NCBI GenBank assembly: GCA_024195265.1
Contig: JAJLRJ010000010.1
Location: 38,386,798 to 38,450,797 of the forward strand
Reading direction: 5' to 3'
Length of the DNA: 64,000 nucleotides
DNA from: Dendrophyllia cribrosa
Taxonomy: Eukaryota > Cnidaria > Anthozoa > Scleractinia > Dendrophylliidae
The notes below the pieces were generated by a model. It made no database searches, was not told the DNA's origin, and saw only the letters and a list, made by a program, of their open reading frames with translations. Made by a program: the position numbers and the translations under genes. Within the stretch, counting starts at the first letter, position 1, and every line of letters begins with the position of its first letter. This document shows positions 1 to 13,700 of this stretch, one piece after another.

Positions 1-1755
1 CTTAACTCATGCCACTCTGCACGAGTAATTAACACCCCCCCCCCCCCCCCCTCAACCTCAGTTCCCCCTTTTTAGCCAAAAATCCCTTTATTGAGACTTT
101 CATTAGGAACAACTTCTCCTCGTAGGCTACCAGCTTTACTGGCATTTTGGGTGATGTTTACAAGAGGTTTGACTGCATTTCTGTATATAATAATAATAAC
201 AATCTTTATACAGGGAGCTCACTTCACTATTATAGTGGCATTCTGTGAGGCCCTGTGTAAATAAACAATAAAAAAAAAAAAAACGTAATGGTTAAAAGCC
301 AACTAAGTTAAGTTAGCAAACTGACAATATTCTCAGTGTCTTTAAAGTTAAATACACTATCTTAATAAAAACTTGTTGTTGTTGTTAGTGGCTCGTGTAA
401 TTTTTACGATCAAAGGCCATTATATTAGTGGGGAATAATAAATTTAAATAAAACATGTAACAAAGGCAGAGTTCCACTGCTTTAGTAAATCATATTAAAA
501 CTGATTAAAACAATCATGAATAAAAATTAATGTAAAAAAATATGTTGACGGCTAAAAACAAAACCAAGTCAGAGTTATTACGATAAAAAGATACTTTAAG
601 CAAACATCAATAAAATGAAATTTCCCCATGTTAAGACAAAAGGAGGAACTAACAAGTGGAAAGCTCCGTCATTTAACAGGTTTTCCCCATTTTGGGCCCC
701 GGTGTTTCTCCCCCACCTCCTTCCCAATGTCTTTGCAATGATGCGTGACTGTTTCTCTTGGTACAGGAACTCAAGGTTGGGTTGCCATGGTTTCCCAGCC
801 ATGAACAGGGGGTTCTTTATCTAGAAGCTGGTTACCAAAAGTAAAGTTCCTAGATGTCTAAGGCACCCAACCAACACTTAAGTAATGCATCTGCGAATGC
901 AAATTTGACATTTTTTCATGCCCAGTTTTTTTTTCGACATAATGGGGCTATGTCATCTAATTCTAGTAACTTTCTTTTACACTTTTTATCTGTCAAAATT
1001 GTTTAATTTGTTCTTTGTTGTTAGTTGATATGAAACTGAACATAAAAACAGACTCAAGCATACCTGTACACAAGTGGTCAATCAAAGACCACAAGGTGAA
1101 TAATTTCTTAAATCGGGCAAATGGCCATTGTGACAGTAAAACCAAGTAAAAAAACTCAAAGTAAACTAGAAATGAGGAACATCTAACAAATTTTGGCTTG
1201 ATTCGACAGCAGCATAAGTCAAGAAAAAGTCCTTCACCTTCCATGCTCAACTTCTACTCATGTGTAGTAAGATTCTAAACTGTGCGATTCCAGATTTATG
1301 AAAATAACTGATTACCAAAATCAAGACAGATAGATTACTTACACACATGAGAAATCTGAAATCTTTTGTTTGGTGTACACTGAACAGCCCTGGATTGAAA
1401 AGATTGTGACCAAAGTTCTTTAAAAGTGCTAGCCTGAGTAACAGAGTTATGACATAGCCCCCTTATCTAGGTGTTGTTTCAACATAATTGACACTTCAAA
1501 AAAAAACTATCACTATGTCTTAAAAATAGTGGACTTGTTAAGTACTATACTCTAAAATGGCAGTGTTCCAGATAAGTTAAATCACAGGCAGGGAGTCAAT
1601 AGGAAATTTGAAGGGTTGCAAGGTGCAGGCCTCCCTAATTCAAATCTTCATAAATTTTTTAGTAATCAGGTCCAGAGGCCAGTTTTAGCAGATATTCAGT
1701 GAAGTCACTTCTCTTATCTGGAAAAGTGGTATGGTACTGTGGCGTTAAAGTCAAG
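1..1755. other. Gene-free AT-rich flank
   Basis: I see no supportable gene here. It lies downstream of the stop codon of the minus-strand SANT-BEN gene and may include its 3' UTR. It has a homopolymeric C run at 35-51 and short A runs. The small open frames near 596-824 and 993-1250 overlap on opposite strands and have no recognisable domain or splice context. Confidence 0.5.
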
Positions 1756-4700
1756 TTACTCTGTACTGATCTGACTGGGACGAACTGTCCAGTGGTTTTC
1801 AGCAGTCTTTGTTCTGTTATATCGCAGAGTTTTACACCTAGTGGCAATACTTGTGACACATTTGCGCCAAACAACATTTTGTTGTTCTGGGACTAGGGTC
1901 TTCAAAAATCTGTCTATCACCTCAACTGTGGAATAAAATGAAAAAACAAAGCAAGATTAGAGCAAGATTAGAGCAAGATTACAATCCATATCAATATTGC
2001 AATTTCCATTCTGTCCATCCTCCTCTGGGGTGATCTAGTGCTAAGAGCAGATGAGTGACAATCTTAAGGTCAGTATTCCAAGTCCTAGCATCTGCCACAC
2101 TTTATTAGTTTCCTTAAATAAGATACTGTGCCAAATTGACTCTATCCAAACAAGTGTATAAATGGTAACAGGAAAGGTAAGCTGTGGCTGTGTGGGTGTC
2201 CTGTGGCTTGAGTGTGTCCTCACCCAAAGCATCTTGCCTGCGATAGGTAAGCACACAGCCTAATGACTAAAAACTTTGTGCTTAGTACCAGTTTCCATGC
2301 CTACTACTCCCCACATGGTTACCCAAGTATTTTTATCACATTTCACTGGTTCCATGCAATATACACCTGGATGGAGAGACTCAACAAAGAGTATCTAAGT
2401 CTCAGGTTTTGAGCCAATTCAATCTTTAGAAATCTGGCACACTAATGAATTGATTTCTTTACAGAATTTTAGCTTTAACTGGGCATCCTTGAGGAATGTC
2501 TCGTCACATTTATTATTTTTAAAAGCTTACATGCAGGTGAACTTTCCATGAATTTATTCAAAAAGTGGGCACTTGGATACCCTTCTGGCTAATACTGTAG
2601 ACCCTATTCATAAATGGCGGCCGATTTATTTATTCTTTTATATTCATGCTAATCAGCCCAACTAGCCTCATTTTAGAGCAAAAATTCTTTTTAATTTTGC
2701 ACATGCTAACGAGGCTAGTTGGGCTGATTAGCATGAATATAAAAGAATAATAAACCGGCCGCCATTTATGAATAGGGTCTATGACTTGCCACTGAAGTAA
2801 CCGTAAAGTCACTCAAGAGCCACAGGACGCCCACACGACTGGAGCTTAACCCGGTTTCTATAGCATGAAGCAACTAGGAATATTGCTACTCCCCCATGGA
2901 TGGGATGCTAGTCCATCGCAAAGTTACCCTCCGGCATTATGTCGCCAGTCCCCATTATTTTATACACCTGGGTGGTGAGAGACAATGTGGAGTAAAGTTT
3001 CTCGTCTAAGGAAACAATGTGACGGCAGAGATCAGATCTTAAACCACCGACCTACAGATGTGAAGTCCAATGTGCTCCCCACAACACCACCACACAGGCT
3101 AACCACTATACCACCACACAGGCAAACCACTACACCACCACACAGGCTACCCACTACACCACTGCACAGGCTCACCACTACACCACAACACAGGCTTACC
3201 ACTACACCACCACAGAGGCTAACCACTATATCACCACACAGGCTAACCACTACACCACCACACAGGCTAACCACTACACCATCGCACAGGCTAACCACTA
3301 CACCACCGCACAGGCTAACCACTACACCACTGCACAGGCTCACCACTACACCACAACACAGGCTTACCACTACACCACCACAGAGGCTAACCACTATATC
3401 ACCACACAGGCTAACCACTACACCACCACACAAGCTAACCACTACACCACCATACAGGCTAACCACTACACCACCACACAGGCTAATCACTACACCACTG
3501 CGCCTCCACCACCGCGCCCCTGAAGTAATAGACTGTATTTCTTTAATTAGCATACTTTGTATTGAATTGATTACAACTGGGTCCAGCTGCATTGTACCAC
3601 GTTTCCCTCCAGTCACTGTGGAAGCTTCTAAAACATCATCTCCAAAAATTAACTCTGCCAAACGGACGGAAAAATGTGTGGGCTGACTGGACTTAGTGAG
3701 AGCATCTAGATACCTCTGACGGGGGATAACAACATTTGGGTTTCCTCCAACTAATACATGAGAGTCTAAAAGACAAAAACAAGTCAAGTACTTTTTAGCT
3801 GCAAATTAAGAAATGAAATTTGTCATGATAATGAAATGGACATTTCTGCACACTATTTATATCTTCAGTTATTGTGATATTTTATTGTATATGACCTGTA
3901 TATCCCCCTACATGGTGTATGCAATAAACTACATATAGTAACAAAATCTCCAAATGAGGTCCATACATATGAGACCTGTCTGGAAAATAGTAAAGCTCCT
4001 AATTTTTGGTAAAATCTGAAATGGTTGGGAAACAGCAAACTTCCGATCATCTGGAATTTTCCCAACATATGAAAACCATGCTTACCCTTGAAACCCTAAG
4101 AGGTCTAAGAGTGATCAGCATCAAATTTCTCCTTGTAATATCCATGCCTTATCAATCAAAAAGGTCATGAGAATTAAGGACATGATCACACAAGATGAAT
4201 TATCTTGATATCCAAACAATTTCTCCCCACTACTTCTATAAGAAATGTATAGGACTAGAAATGAGAATTTAAATTTTGATGTTAGGGCTTAAAGGATTAA
4301 AGTGCACCAAACCCCCAATGTTTTTTTTCTGTTAACCCATTCACTCCTGAGAATTTTTACGTTTTTGAGCGATTTTCTGCATTTACATGCCCCATAGGAT
4401 TTCGTGACTCCATATTTAAAGTTACCATTGAAAGTGCTGCTGTTCTAAAACACTGAAGGCTCGAGTTTACTGGAAACGTCATTGTGACGATCTCATTTTG
4501 CTTGGTTGATTTGCAATAAAGGGTCCAATATGAATTATCTACGATTTTTGGTAAGTTCACGGCCATTTTTCATCTTTAGTAGCTGCCTGATGAGCATCAT
4601 TAAGTTTGAAGGTAGTTCAGAGTCTACTTCTCAACGAAGCGAGTTAGGTGTTGTACTTCATTTACGAACTTGGCTCGTTGCTCGTTGAACTGTAAAAATG

Positions 4701-7700
4701 GCCGCCTGGAAACAAAGTAGCTTTGGGACTCGACTCTGGATGAATTTCTCGACCTACCGCGGCATATTTTGGAAGTTGCGACCACAGGAGAACACAACAA
4801 GCGCGAAATTTCGGCGGTGGGTCAGAGTGGCTGTGGACTTAGTATATATATGAAAAGTGTGGAGGACGGAATGAACGCTGTCGAAAAATCTCTTTATTTC
4901 CCAGCATGCAGTGCGGTGGTGATGTTGAAAATCGAGGCAAGGTGAGTATGCCCAAGAATAAGAAGCTGTAGCTCGGCCCGAGCAACGAATAAGAGCAAAA
5001 AAATTCACTGCTTAGCTAGGACTAGGACTGAATTTTGCTGTAAATGTTGACTTTTGGGTTTGTCACGATGATTTGAATAAAAAAAACTAAAGGCAAAAAC
5101 GTGATTTTTGTTGTTTTTTTATGACGTTAAAAACGGTAATTTTTGTTATTGTCCAAATTCAAACGCTGATATTCTGCAAAAATCGCTGACTTTTTCGTGT
5201 TTATTGGGTATCTCAATTTGAGGGACTTTCTAGTCAATGCTCACAACTGCTAGTTAGAGCAATGTTTGCATGATTGAGAAAGTTGCAATTTTTTAAAGCA
5301 GTGGAGTCTTGTACGGCCGGTTTTGGCCGGTGTAGGAGCGAATGGGTTAATCAACTCAATGTACACTGTATGTTGAATAGTCCAATAGTGAAATATTTCT
5401 TGTTTTTAATGTCGTGTTAGTGAGTGAAAGAGATTTGAATTTACAAAATGCTAATTAGATGATGTCAAATCAAGACTTTACCATTATTTCTACCTCAATT
5501 TACAATACGCAGTTCACAGCAAATTTAAGAAATACTAAATAAAAACTGTTTATAGTCAAATGATTTGTAAAAAATATTACTTGGAGGTGGAAACAAGTAG
5601 TTGTATAATAAACAAGTCTTGATTTGACGTCATCTTATTAACATTTAATTGTTGTAAATTCAAACCTCTATAATTCACTAACACAACATTAAAAACAAGA
5701 AATATTCTTAACTATTCAACTTTTCAACGTACATAGAGTTGATTAAGCGAAAAAACAATTTTGGGGTTAGGTGCACTTTAATGGCCTGAGATAGATGAAG
5801 CTGGATGGGAAATATTAATTTTGATTTGATTAAACACAAGGCAAGCATGTTCATGATGTCCTTACAAAAAAGCCTATCAATGAGCTACATGTAAAAATAT
5901 TACCCAGCTACCTTTTCTGTAGGGCAGAACATAGGGGCAGGAACCCAGGAGAAAAGGGGGCAGGAATTCTGTTGGAGGTGGCTGACAGGAAGGCACAGGT
6001 ACTTACAATCAGGAGTCATTTTGATGCCAGAAACTATGACACTTTCAATGGATGCACCAGGATTGGGAAACTTTTGCACCACTTGCAGATAGTCTCCATG
6101 AAATTGGCCACCTGGAGATGCATTTTTCTCTTTGGAACAACAGTCACCTTCACTCTCACAGGGCTCCTGACCACTAACAGTCTGTTGTGCATCAACTCTT
6201 GCACTTTCCTGTCCTGTGACATGCAAATTGTTCTCATGACAACTTGCTGTCCTTGTCTCTGTCCTTGTAGCAACTGGACTCTGCCTCTGATCTGTTTGTT
6301 TGGTTTGCGGCTCAACTGAAGCTTGCAAGTTAGATGGCAAGTGAACAACTGTGATATCAGGGTCAATACCAGGTGGTATATCCTGCTGAGCAGTATCTCC
6401 TGGTTTATGTTTCTCCACACTGGAATTAGCAGAGGATTTAAGTTTCATGCTAGAATCTTTTGCTTGTGTAATACAGCCACCATCATCGCCATCAACTTCC
6501 CGAGTGCTAATCTGTGTACTGGGTTCTTGCTCATCATCAGAGGGAATTCTGACCAATGGTGGTGGTGTATGCCTTGCAGCTGGCTGATCTAAACATCCAA
6601 ACTCACAATCCTCATCATCCTCTTCATCTGACTCCTCTTGGGAGTCATCATTTTCTTCATGTTCATTGCGCTGCATTCCCCCACCAATTGCCATGGAGGG
6701 AGGTCCTAAGCCATTGCCACTTGCTAACATTCTCTTTGATGATCTGTCTTTACGCGGATTACGGGCTCTCTTGCACCGCTGAGCTATGCTGGTTACACAA
6801 CTTTTCCAAAGTGATGTCTGTCCTTCATTTGACATGTCTGCTGCAAAGCGCCGCAGGACTTCCACTGGAAAAGGGAGTTAGAGAACAATATTTGAAAACT
6901 TGGTACATAACAGCAATCACAATCCAATCTATGCATGACCAATCAGGTTGTTCGTAATAAATATTATTATCTCTGGTTTCCATAGCGGAGATATTACTAC
7001 TTCCAATGGCTGAGAAACTGATCTACATGTATAACAGGATTACATACAGCACTGTCAAGTTACTCTAAAGGTTTGCAGTATGCACTTCAGTGGAGAAAAA
7101 CGTCTTGTAAAATTAAAAAAAATAAAAGCAGATGATGTTATCAGGGCTCAAACAATTGACTGACAAGCTTACCGCTAAAACCCTATCACTGGGATCTGAA
7201 ATTTTAATAATCATACATTATACTGTATGATTGACTGAACTGATTCAAGATGAAAAGCAACAATTAATAATAAGTTGTATTGATAAGTTTTGCTGATTAC
7301 ATGTAGTTTGGCTGGTTGTCTGTCTTTTGCTAAATGCAATGCCCACATATTGATTTTGTTCGCAAAATACTTCATTCAAAAGTAAAGAAAAGGCAGAAAC
7401 CTTTTTTACATATCAGTTACAAAAACTTGGCTGCACCTCATATTTTCAACCCACTTCTCAATGTTTGAAAATCCTGATGAAACACTCTTCTTCGTGCCAT
7501 GTTTAATTCTTTAATCCCTGATATCAAAATTTAAATTCTCATTTCTTGTCCCTATACATTTCCTATAGAAGTAGTGGGGAGAACTTGTTTATATATCAAG
7601 AGAATTCATCTTGTGTGATCATGTCCTTAATTCTCATGACCTTTTTGATTGATAAGGCATTGATATTGCAAGGAGAAATTTGATGCTGATCACTTTTAGG

Positions 7701-10700
7701 GCTTAAAGGGTTAATATTATTTCATGACAAACATAATGAAAATACCTTTGATGGCATCTAGTATCTCTGGATGTAGAGCTGCTTTCCCTCCAATGCCATA
7801 AGGTGTGGATTTGATCAAAACATCAATGCCATAGAGCTTCTCTGCAAGGCGTAGAGCAAAGAATTTTGGTCGACCCTTGGACTTCTCCAACATGTCTTCC
7901 AACTCAAACTGGGTAAGTACCACATATGGATTGCAGCCAATTGACACTGTAAAAAACAACAACATTATTTTCAGATTTTCCGGATTAAATCACATGGTTT
8001 GAACACTCTGTGACAGACAAGGTATTGTAAAACCCAGAAAGGTTGAAAAGGTTGTTAAAGGGACACTGTCACCTATTTTTAGTATCACTTTGAAAAGCCA
8101 AAAAACATATTTGTTTCAATGGAAACCTTATAATAATGGTCCAGTTTTGTTAACAAATACTCTACTAGTGCACAGAAACTAGTATTCGTTAATAATCTTT
8201 GGCTGCGGATGGCCAGGATGGAAATGGATTGCAACTTGAAAAAATTGGCCAATTTTTTCAAGTTCCTCCCAAGATTTGTGAAAAAATCTTATTATGGTTT
8301 GTTCTTCCTTGAAGAAATCACTTGATATTATCTTCTTGGTGTTTTAAAAGCAATTTTATGTTTGAGCAAAGGTACTTTGTCAAATATTTAGTGTATTTTG
8401 ACCAAAACACAGCAAAATCTGTGTGACAATGCCCCTTTAAATAACATAATGTTCTAACAGAAACAAGGAGAAAATAATGGCGACAGAATTCATAGACAGC
8501 TTCATGAGGACAAACAAGAAGATTTTGTGAAATTGCAAACTTGCAACATGGTAGTTGAGGACATTGCAAAATGACAAACCCCTACCTAACAGGGCCTCAC
8601 TTGCAACTTTACAGAATTTTTAAGACCTACCAAGTTTAAGCAGATCTCCTCTGGAGGGATCAAGGTTCTTGTGATAATCTGTGACAATTGCCGAGAGACA
8701 GGACTGCCACTGAGCTTGATTATCTGGGTTAGGATGCTCCGTGATGTAGTTACTGATGAGCATGGCTAACAACAAAAACAAATCATCAGCAGGAGAGCAG
8801 AGTTGGAAGAGTTGTGAGAGTGCTTGTTTCTCATCAGGTGTGAATTCGTATTTCTGAAAACTCCCAAAGACATTTTGGCCCTGAGAGCAATTTCTTGAAT
8901 TCAGTTTCTATTGAATGGCAGTGTAGCTTTTTTTTTTGTAACCAGTCAGACTTGTTTTGTCAACTTACAATAATTATCGTAAATTACAACATTATTCATT
9001 CCTTAGACATGACTTACCCCCCTCCCCTCCCACCTCTTCCTTCCCCACCCAGGGGTGTAGCTAAGAAAAAACTGAGCAGGCTCATTAACAAACCCAGCTG
9101 GTTTTTCTGGCTTGTGCACCTTCAAAATCACCCCAAGTCTTTGTTTTCTAGTAAAATTTCAGCCGGTGATAAGTTCTTTTTCAGCTGGTGGAATTAGCCG
9201 GTAACTGGCTCTTGGCTACATCCCTGCCCACCCCCTGAAAAAAAGGTTACTTAAGCATATGACAATTTCAGTTTGAAAAGCAGCTTTCTTCTGCTTTCAG
9301 GAAAGTAAAATTTTCAGTGTACTATACTTACCTGCATTCATTATTTCTTTTGGAGAGGATGTGATTAATTTTTGTTTGGCACTGGCATCATTTGCTAGAG
9401 AGAAAATAGATTATTTTCCATCACTGGCATTGTTTCAGTCAGTCAATTATGTCTACAGCAGGTTATATACAGTGTAGGACACACACCTTCAGATTCCAGC
9501 CTGTCTGAATAAAAACTAACCAGTAGACCCCATACAGTCCTCTAATGAGACACTAAAGGGAATGCATGTGTGTCTATATTAAGGAGACTTTGCGGCTTTT
9601 TGCCAATTTAAACGTTAATAGTTCTAAGTACTCTTTACATAACAGGGCTAAAAAAAACTAGCAAGCAAGTCTTATTTAAGTTTTACTTGCCCAAACAAGT
9701 TTTTATAAATAATTGTTGCTTATAAATTTAAGGTTCAGGTTCACAGGCAGCTAGTCTGTGTCCTTGCCAACAAGAGGTGTCCCCTCTACCAACTTTACTA
9801 TGGCCTGATATAACATGCATCAAACAGGTGTTACATTGTGCACTTACCAGCCTTTTGTATGACGACACCAGCAGCAGGTGATAAATGCAAATCTTTTCCC
9901 TGTACACTGGGGCTTCTTGAAGTTGCTCTCATTGTTTGCGGCTGCAATGGCGATGTGCCATGGATCTTGTTAGGAGAGGGCGGTACATTTGTGGTATGTG
10001 AAAGAGTGATAAATCCTGGTGGAACATTTGTTTCAGCTGATGTTGTTGTTATGCTGTGTAGTGGCATCCTTAAAGTGTGTCCACTAATTGATTTCTGTAA
10101 AGAAGCAGCAGCAATGGAACTACTAGCTAATGCTACTGCTTGTTGAGGTAGATGACTAGTTTCTGGAAAGATGCCTACAGGAACAAACTTTGCTATAGGA
10201 CTTCTCACAACTGAACTCAACACAGGTGAAGCTGTTACCGTGCTTTGAAGGTCAATAAAATTATATGGAGAATGCAGTGAAGGCACAGGAGTGGACTGTT
10301 CTGGAGCTACACGACTCAAACATTCAGTTTCTCTACAAGGTGTTGCACATGTTTGTTGTGACGGTGCAATAGATGTGCTGCTAGACTCAGACAATAGAGC
10401 TTTTTGCTGTCTTGAAGCAGTCAAAACCTCTGCTTGGAGTAACGTAGTATTGGCAGTTGTTGTGATTGCAGTAGATTGATTAACAATTGGTGCAACGGAT
10501 CTGGTTAAATTTGATGGGGAACCACTCTCTTTATCCACTGCAGCACAAGTCTCTCGTTGTGAAAACTGTTCTTTACTACTTTCTGGAAAAAGTTGTTTTA
10601 TAATAGCATGAGTGGATGTCATTGTTTTAGTTCCAGGCACACAAGAAACATTTATTGAGCATTCATGCTTATTTGTTGAAACTGAGGGCTCTGCTTCTGT

Positions 10701-13700
10701 GGGAATATTAGACAAACGTGGTGTGATTTCAGGTGACTGTGTGCTAGTGCTTATTGTCTGTGATTTGGATGAAGATTCCTCCTGACTGTCCAAAACTAAA
10801 ATTGTGGGAGGACGGTCACCAGAATTATTTTTAGGCAATATACTCTCTGGATTAGACAAAGTTCGGATTGGGGTCTTGCTTAAAGATTTTGTAGAAATTG
10901 TATTGTTTCTATCCTTAATTGCAATTCTCTCTTTATCATGATCAGAAACAGTCACTGAGCTTTGGTATCGTTTGTCTTGTTTAGCGTCACTGCAAGAACT
11001 GCAAGAATCCAGAATAGGCTGGTGAACGACATTAGCACGAGGAGTTGTTTGGATAATTACAGGGCCTCCGCAACACCCGTGGGGAGTGTTATTGCTAAGT
11101 GAATCCAGTCTGTTGTTTATCTTGATAAGCATATCCATAACTGATGACTGAGCAGATGTGTCATCTGATCGGAGATTCTCAAGCTTGGATTCCAAAAGAG
11201 AAATTTTCTGCATCATCTCTTTCTGATTGGTCAGCAAATCCTCCTGATAAAAACAACATAATGTAAAGATCTATGTAGCGAAGACAAGCTTCACTCTTGA
11301 CCCTGGAATGTACACGCAAACTCATACCACCACCCTAGTATGGGGGGAACACCCATCCCCCCTTGGGTTTTTAAGGTGTTACATGTACAATAATTTTTAT
11401 ATTACAAGAATTACCTTAAATAAATGAAAATAGCTTGTGATGTGCTCTACATGATAAGGCAATGTCATATCTCATTACCAGTTATTATAATTATTATTAC
11501 CTTAGCATATTTATTACTATTACCATAGCAACTACATGTAACTCTCACCAAACTTTGCCAAAATGTGTCTGAAGGAGGAACGAACAGCTACTGAAGACAT
11601 CATCAAAGAAAAACCTTAAGGGAGGAGTGGCATCCACCCCTCTTGTATGTCCAAGGGTTAATGAGACAAAGAGTACTGTATTAAGTTGCAAACCCATGCT
11701 TGGAGAAAAGCTATCAAGCAATACATCCATTTGGTACTATTTGTTTCTTGATGTTTTGTATTTCAACTTTTGGAAATGAAAGTATAAAAAGAAAACGAAA
11801 CATTTCTTACCATAACAGAGTTAGTCCTCTGGACCTGTTCCTCATCATTACGGGCGGCAGGTGCTAATGTATTTTGGTGCTGATCAGTGTTGCTGATGAG
11901 GACAGGATCTTGCTCCTTGTCTTTACTCTTGTTACTGTTGTCATGCTGTCCCCTGTGCATGCTGCTAGCATCATTCTTCTTTCCAGAAGCTGAGTCCTTG
12001 CATTCTTGTGCTCTTGAATTTTGACTCTGTGATGAGAGCCGGCATGAGGCAGATGCCACTCCAAATTTAATGTTACGGTACTTATATTTTAATCTCATAG
12101 TTTTCACAGCTTTAGTCACACAAAAATCAAGGACTATGCAAAATGCAAAATATAATTTTCAAACACACAATCTCATATGTGATTGAGGCCACAAACATTA
12201 ATTACTCTTTTTCTATCAGTGGTTGGTTTTGGAGGGTCATTATATAAATAAAATGATTTACAGAGATGTACTGTAAGAACAGCCAATACAATGTACTTTG
12301 CAAGGAATAATGCTTTTCAAGATTGTATAAACCATGTTATTCACAACTTTTGGGTGAGAGCTCACTATTCATTATTGGTAATAAAAATAGATTAACTATT
12401 CAATTTATTTCAGAATTATGAGTATTGTAATCTGTTGCTTAACCTTTTTCTAACCAGGTTCTTGATTAAACTGCACACCCAAACACACCAAGGTTGTTTT
12501 GTTCTAGTCGACAATACATACCTATTAGTCTAAATTTATACTCATTTACTTTATAGCTGTACAACAGCTGTAATAAATACTGCCATTGTAGCAATTACCA
12601 TTAATTTACCATTAATTAATTTACAATTTAAAAAATAAAAGTCGTTAACTTTCTTTTTAACATTACATCCTGACATGCTTTTGGAATTCAGTGAATGGTG
12701 AGATGAACAAAATAAAAATTATACAGATGCCTGGTAAATTCTTTGCAAGAATCTTTAATGCACACAGCATGCATATTATAACTATTGGAACAATGCAAGT
12801 CACTATACATGCAGCATGCATTGTCACTGCATGCTGCATGTATAGTGACTTGATCAAAATACAGAGCACAACACAATGAGGGGGGGGGGGAGGGGGGGAC
12901 AAGGGGTGAGGAACGAAGGGGGAGGGGCAGAATACACTTCAAAATCTATAGATCTTTGTTGTTGTTTTTTAGGTTAGGGTGTAAGATTGCAAGAAATTCT
13001 TATTTTGGAATTGCCAGAATATGTCCAAAAAATCGGGTGTTTCTTGGTGTTGCGGAAACTATTGTTGGTTAGCTTTTGTGTTGTGGTGTGGGTATTGTTT
13101 ACTTTCTTTTGAATCTTTTGTTTTACGTCATTTGGTGATCGCAACACCAAGAAACTGCCAAAAAATCATAGATAGGAACTTGCTAATGTGAAGCCACCAT
13201 CCTACCTGTGGTATGCATGTTCCATCTACATCATCATCTCCTCTTAACCTTTTGGTTGCATTAATCCATCCCTAATGAGCAACATGATCAGATTACAGAA
13301 AGAATGCAATGTAAAATATAACAAATATTACAATATTATTATGTGGTTTTATTTTTGTTTTGGTATAAAAAATTTTCAAACCAGTTTGATTTTGATTTTC
13401 CTTTTATGTCATCCAAGAAAAAAGAAAATTATAATTAAACTGGTTTGAAAATTTACAAATTAATAGACAATCAAATTATTATTAATATAAACAAGGCATC
13501 TAAATACCTCAAGTGATTCATTATCCTTTGGTGCAATTGGCCTTTTATTTGAAGCTAAAGAATCAAATATAAACAACAACATAATTTATATAATTATTTC
13601 AATTTGCAATGAACTTCAGTACACTAATGCTATCTTCAACTCTTATCACTCCGACTTAGAGAAATCCATTTCCCTTGCAAAATGTAACACAAACTAATTT

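Noticed and set aside
3082..3503. CRISPR array
   Set aside because: Units are contiguous without unique spacers, and the context is an animal intron.
2985..3787. Long open frames with PPHRLTT or SLCGGVVV repeats on both strands
   Set aside because: They arise from the 24-bp minisatellite (unit length divisible by three). Only the part 3556-3765 on the minus strand is a real BEN exon, ended by a GTATGC donor.
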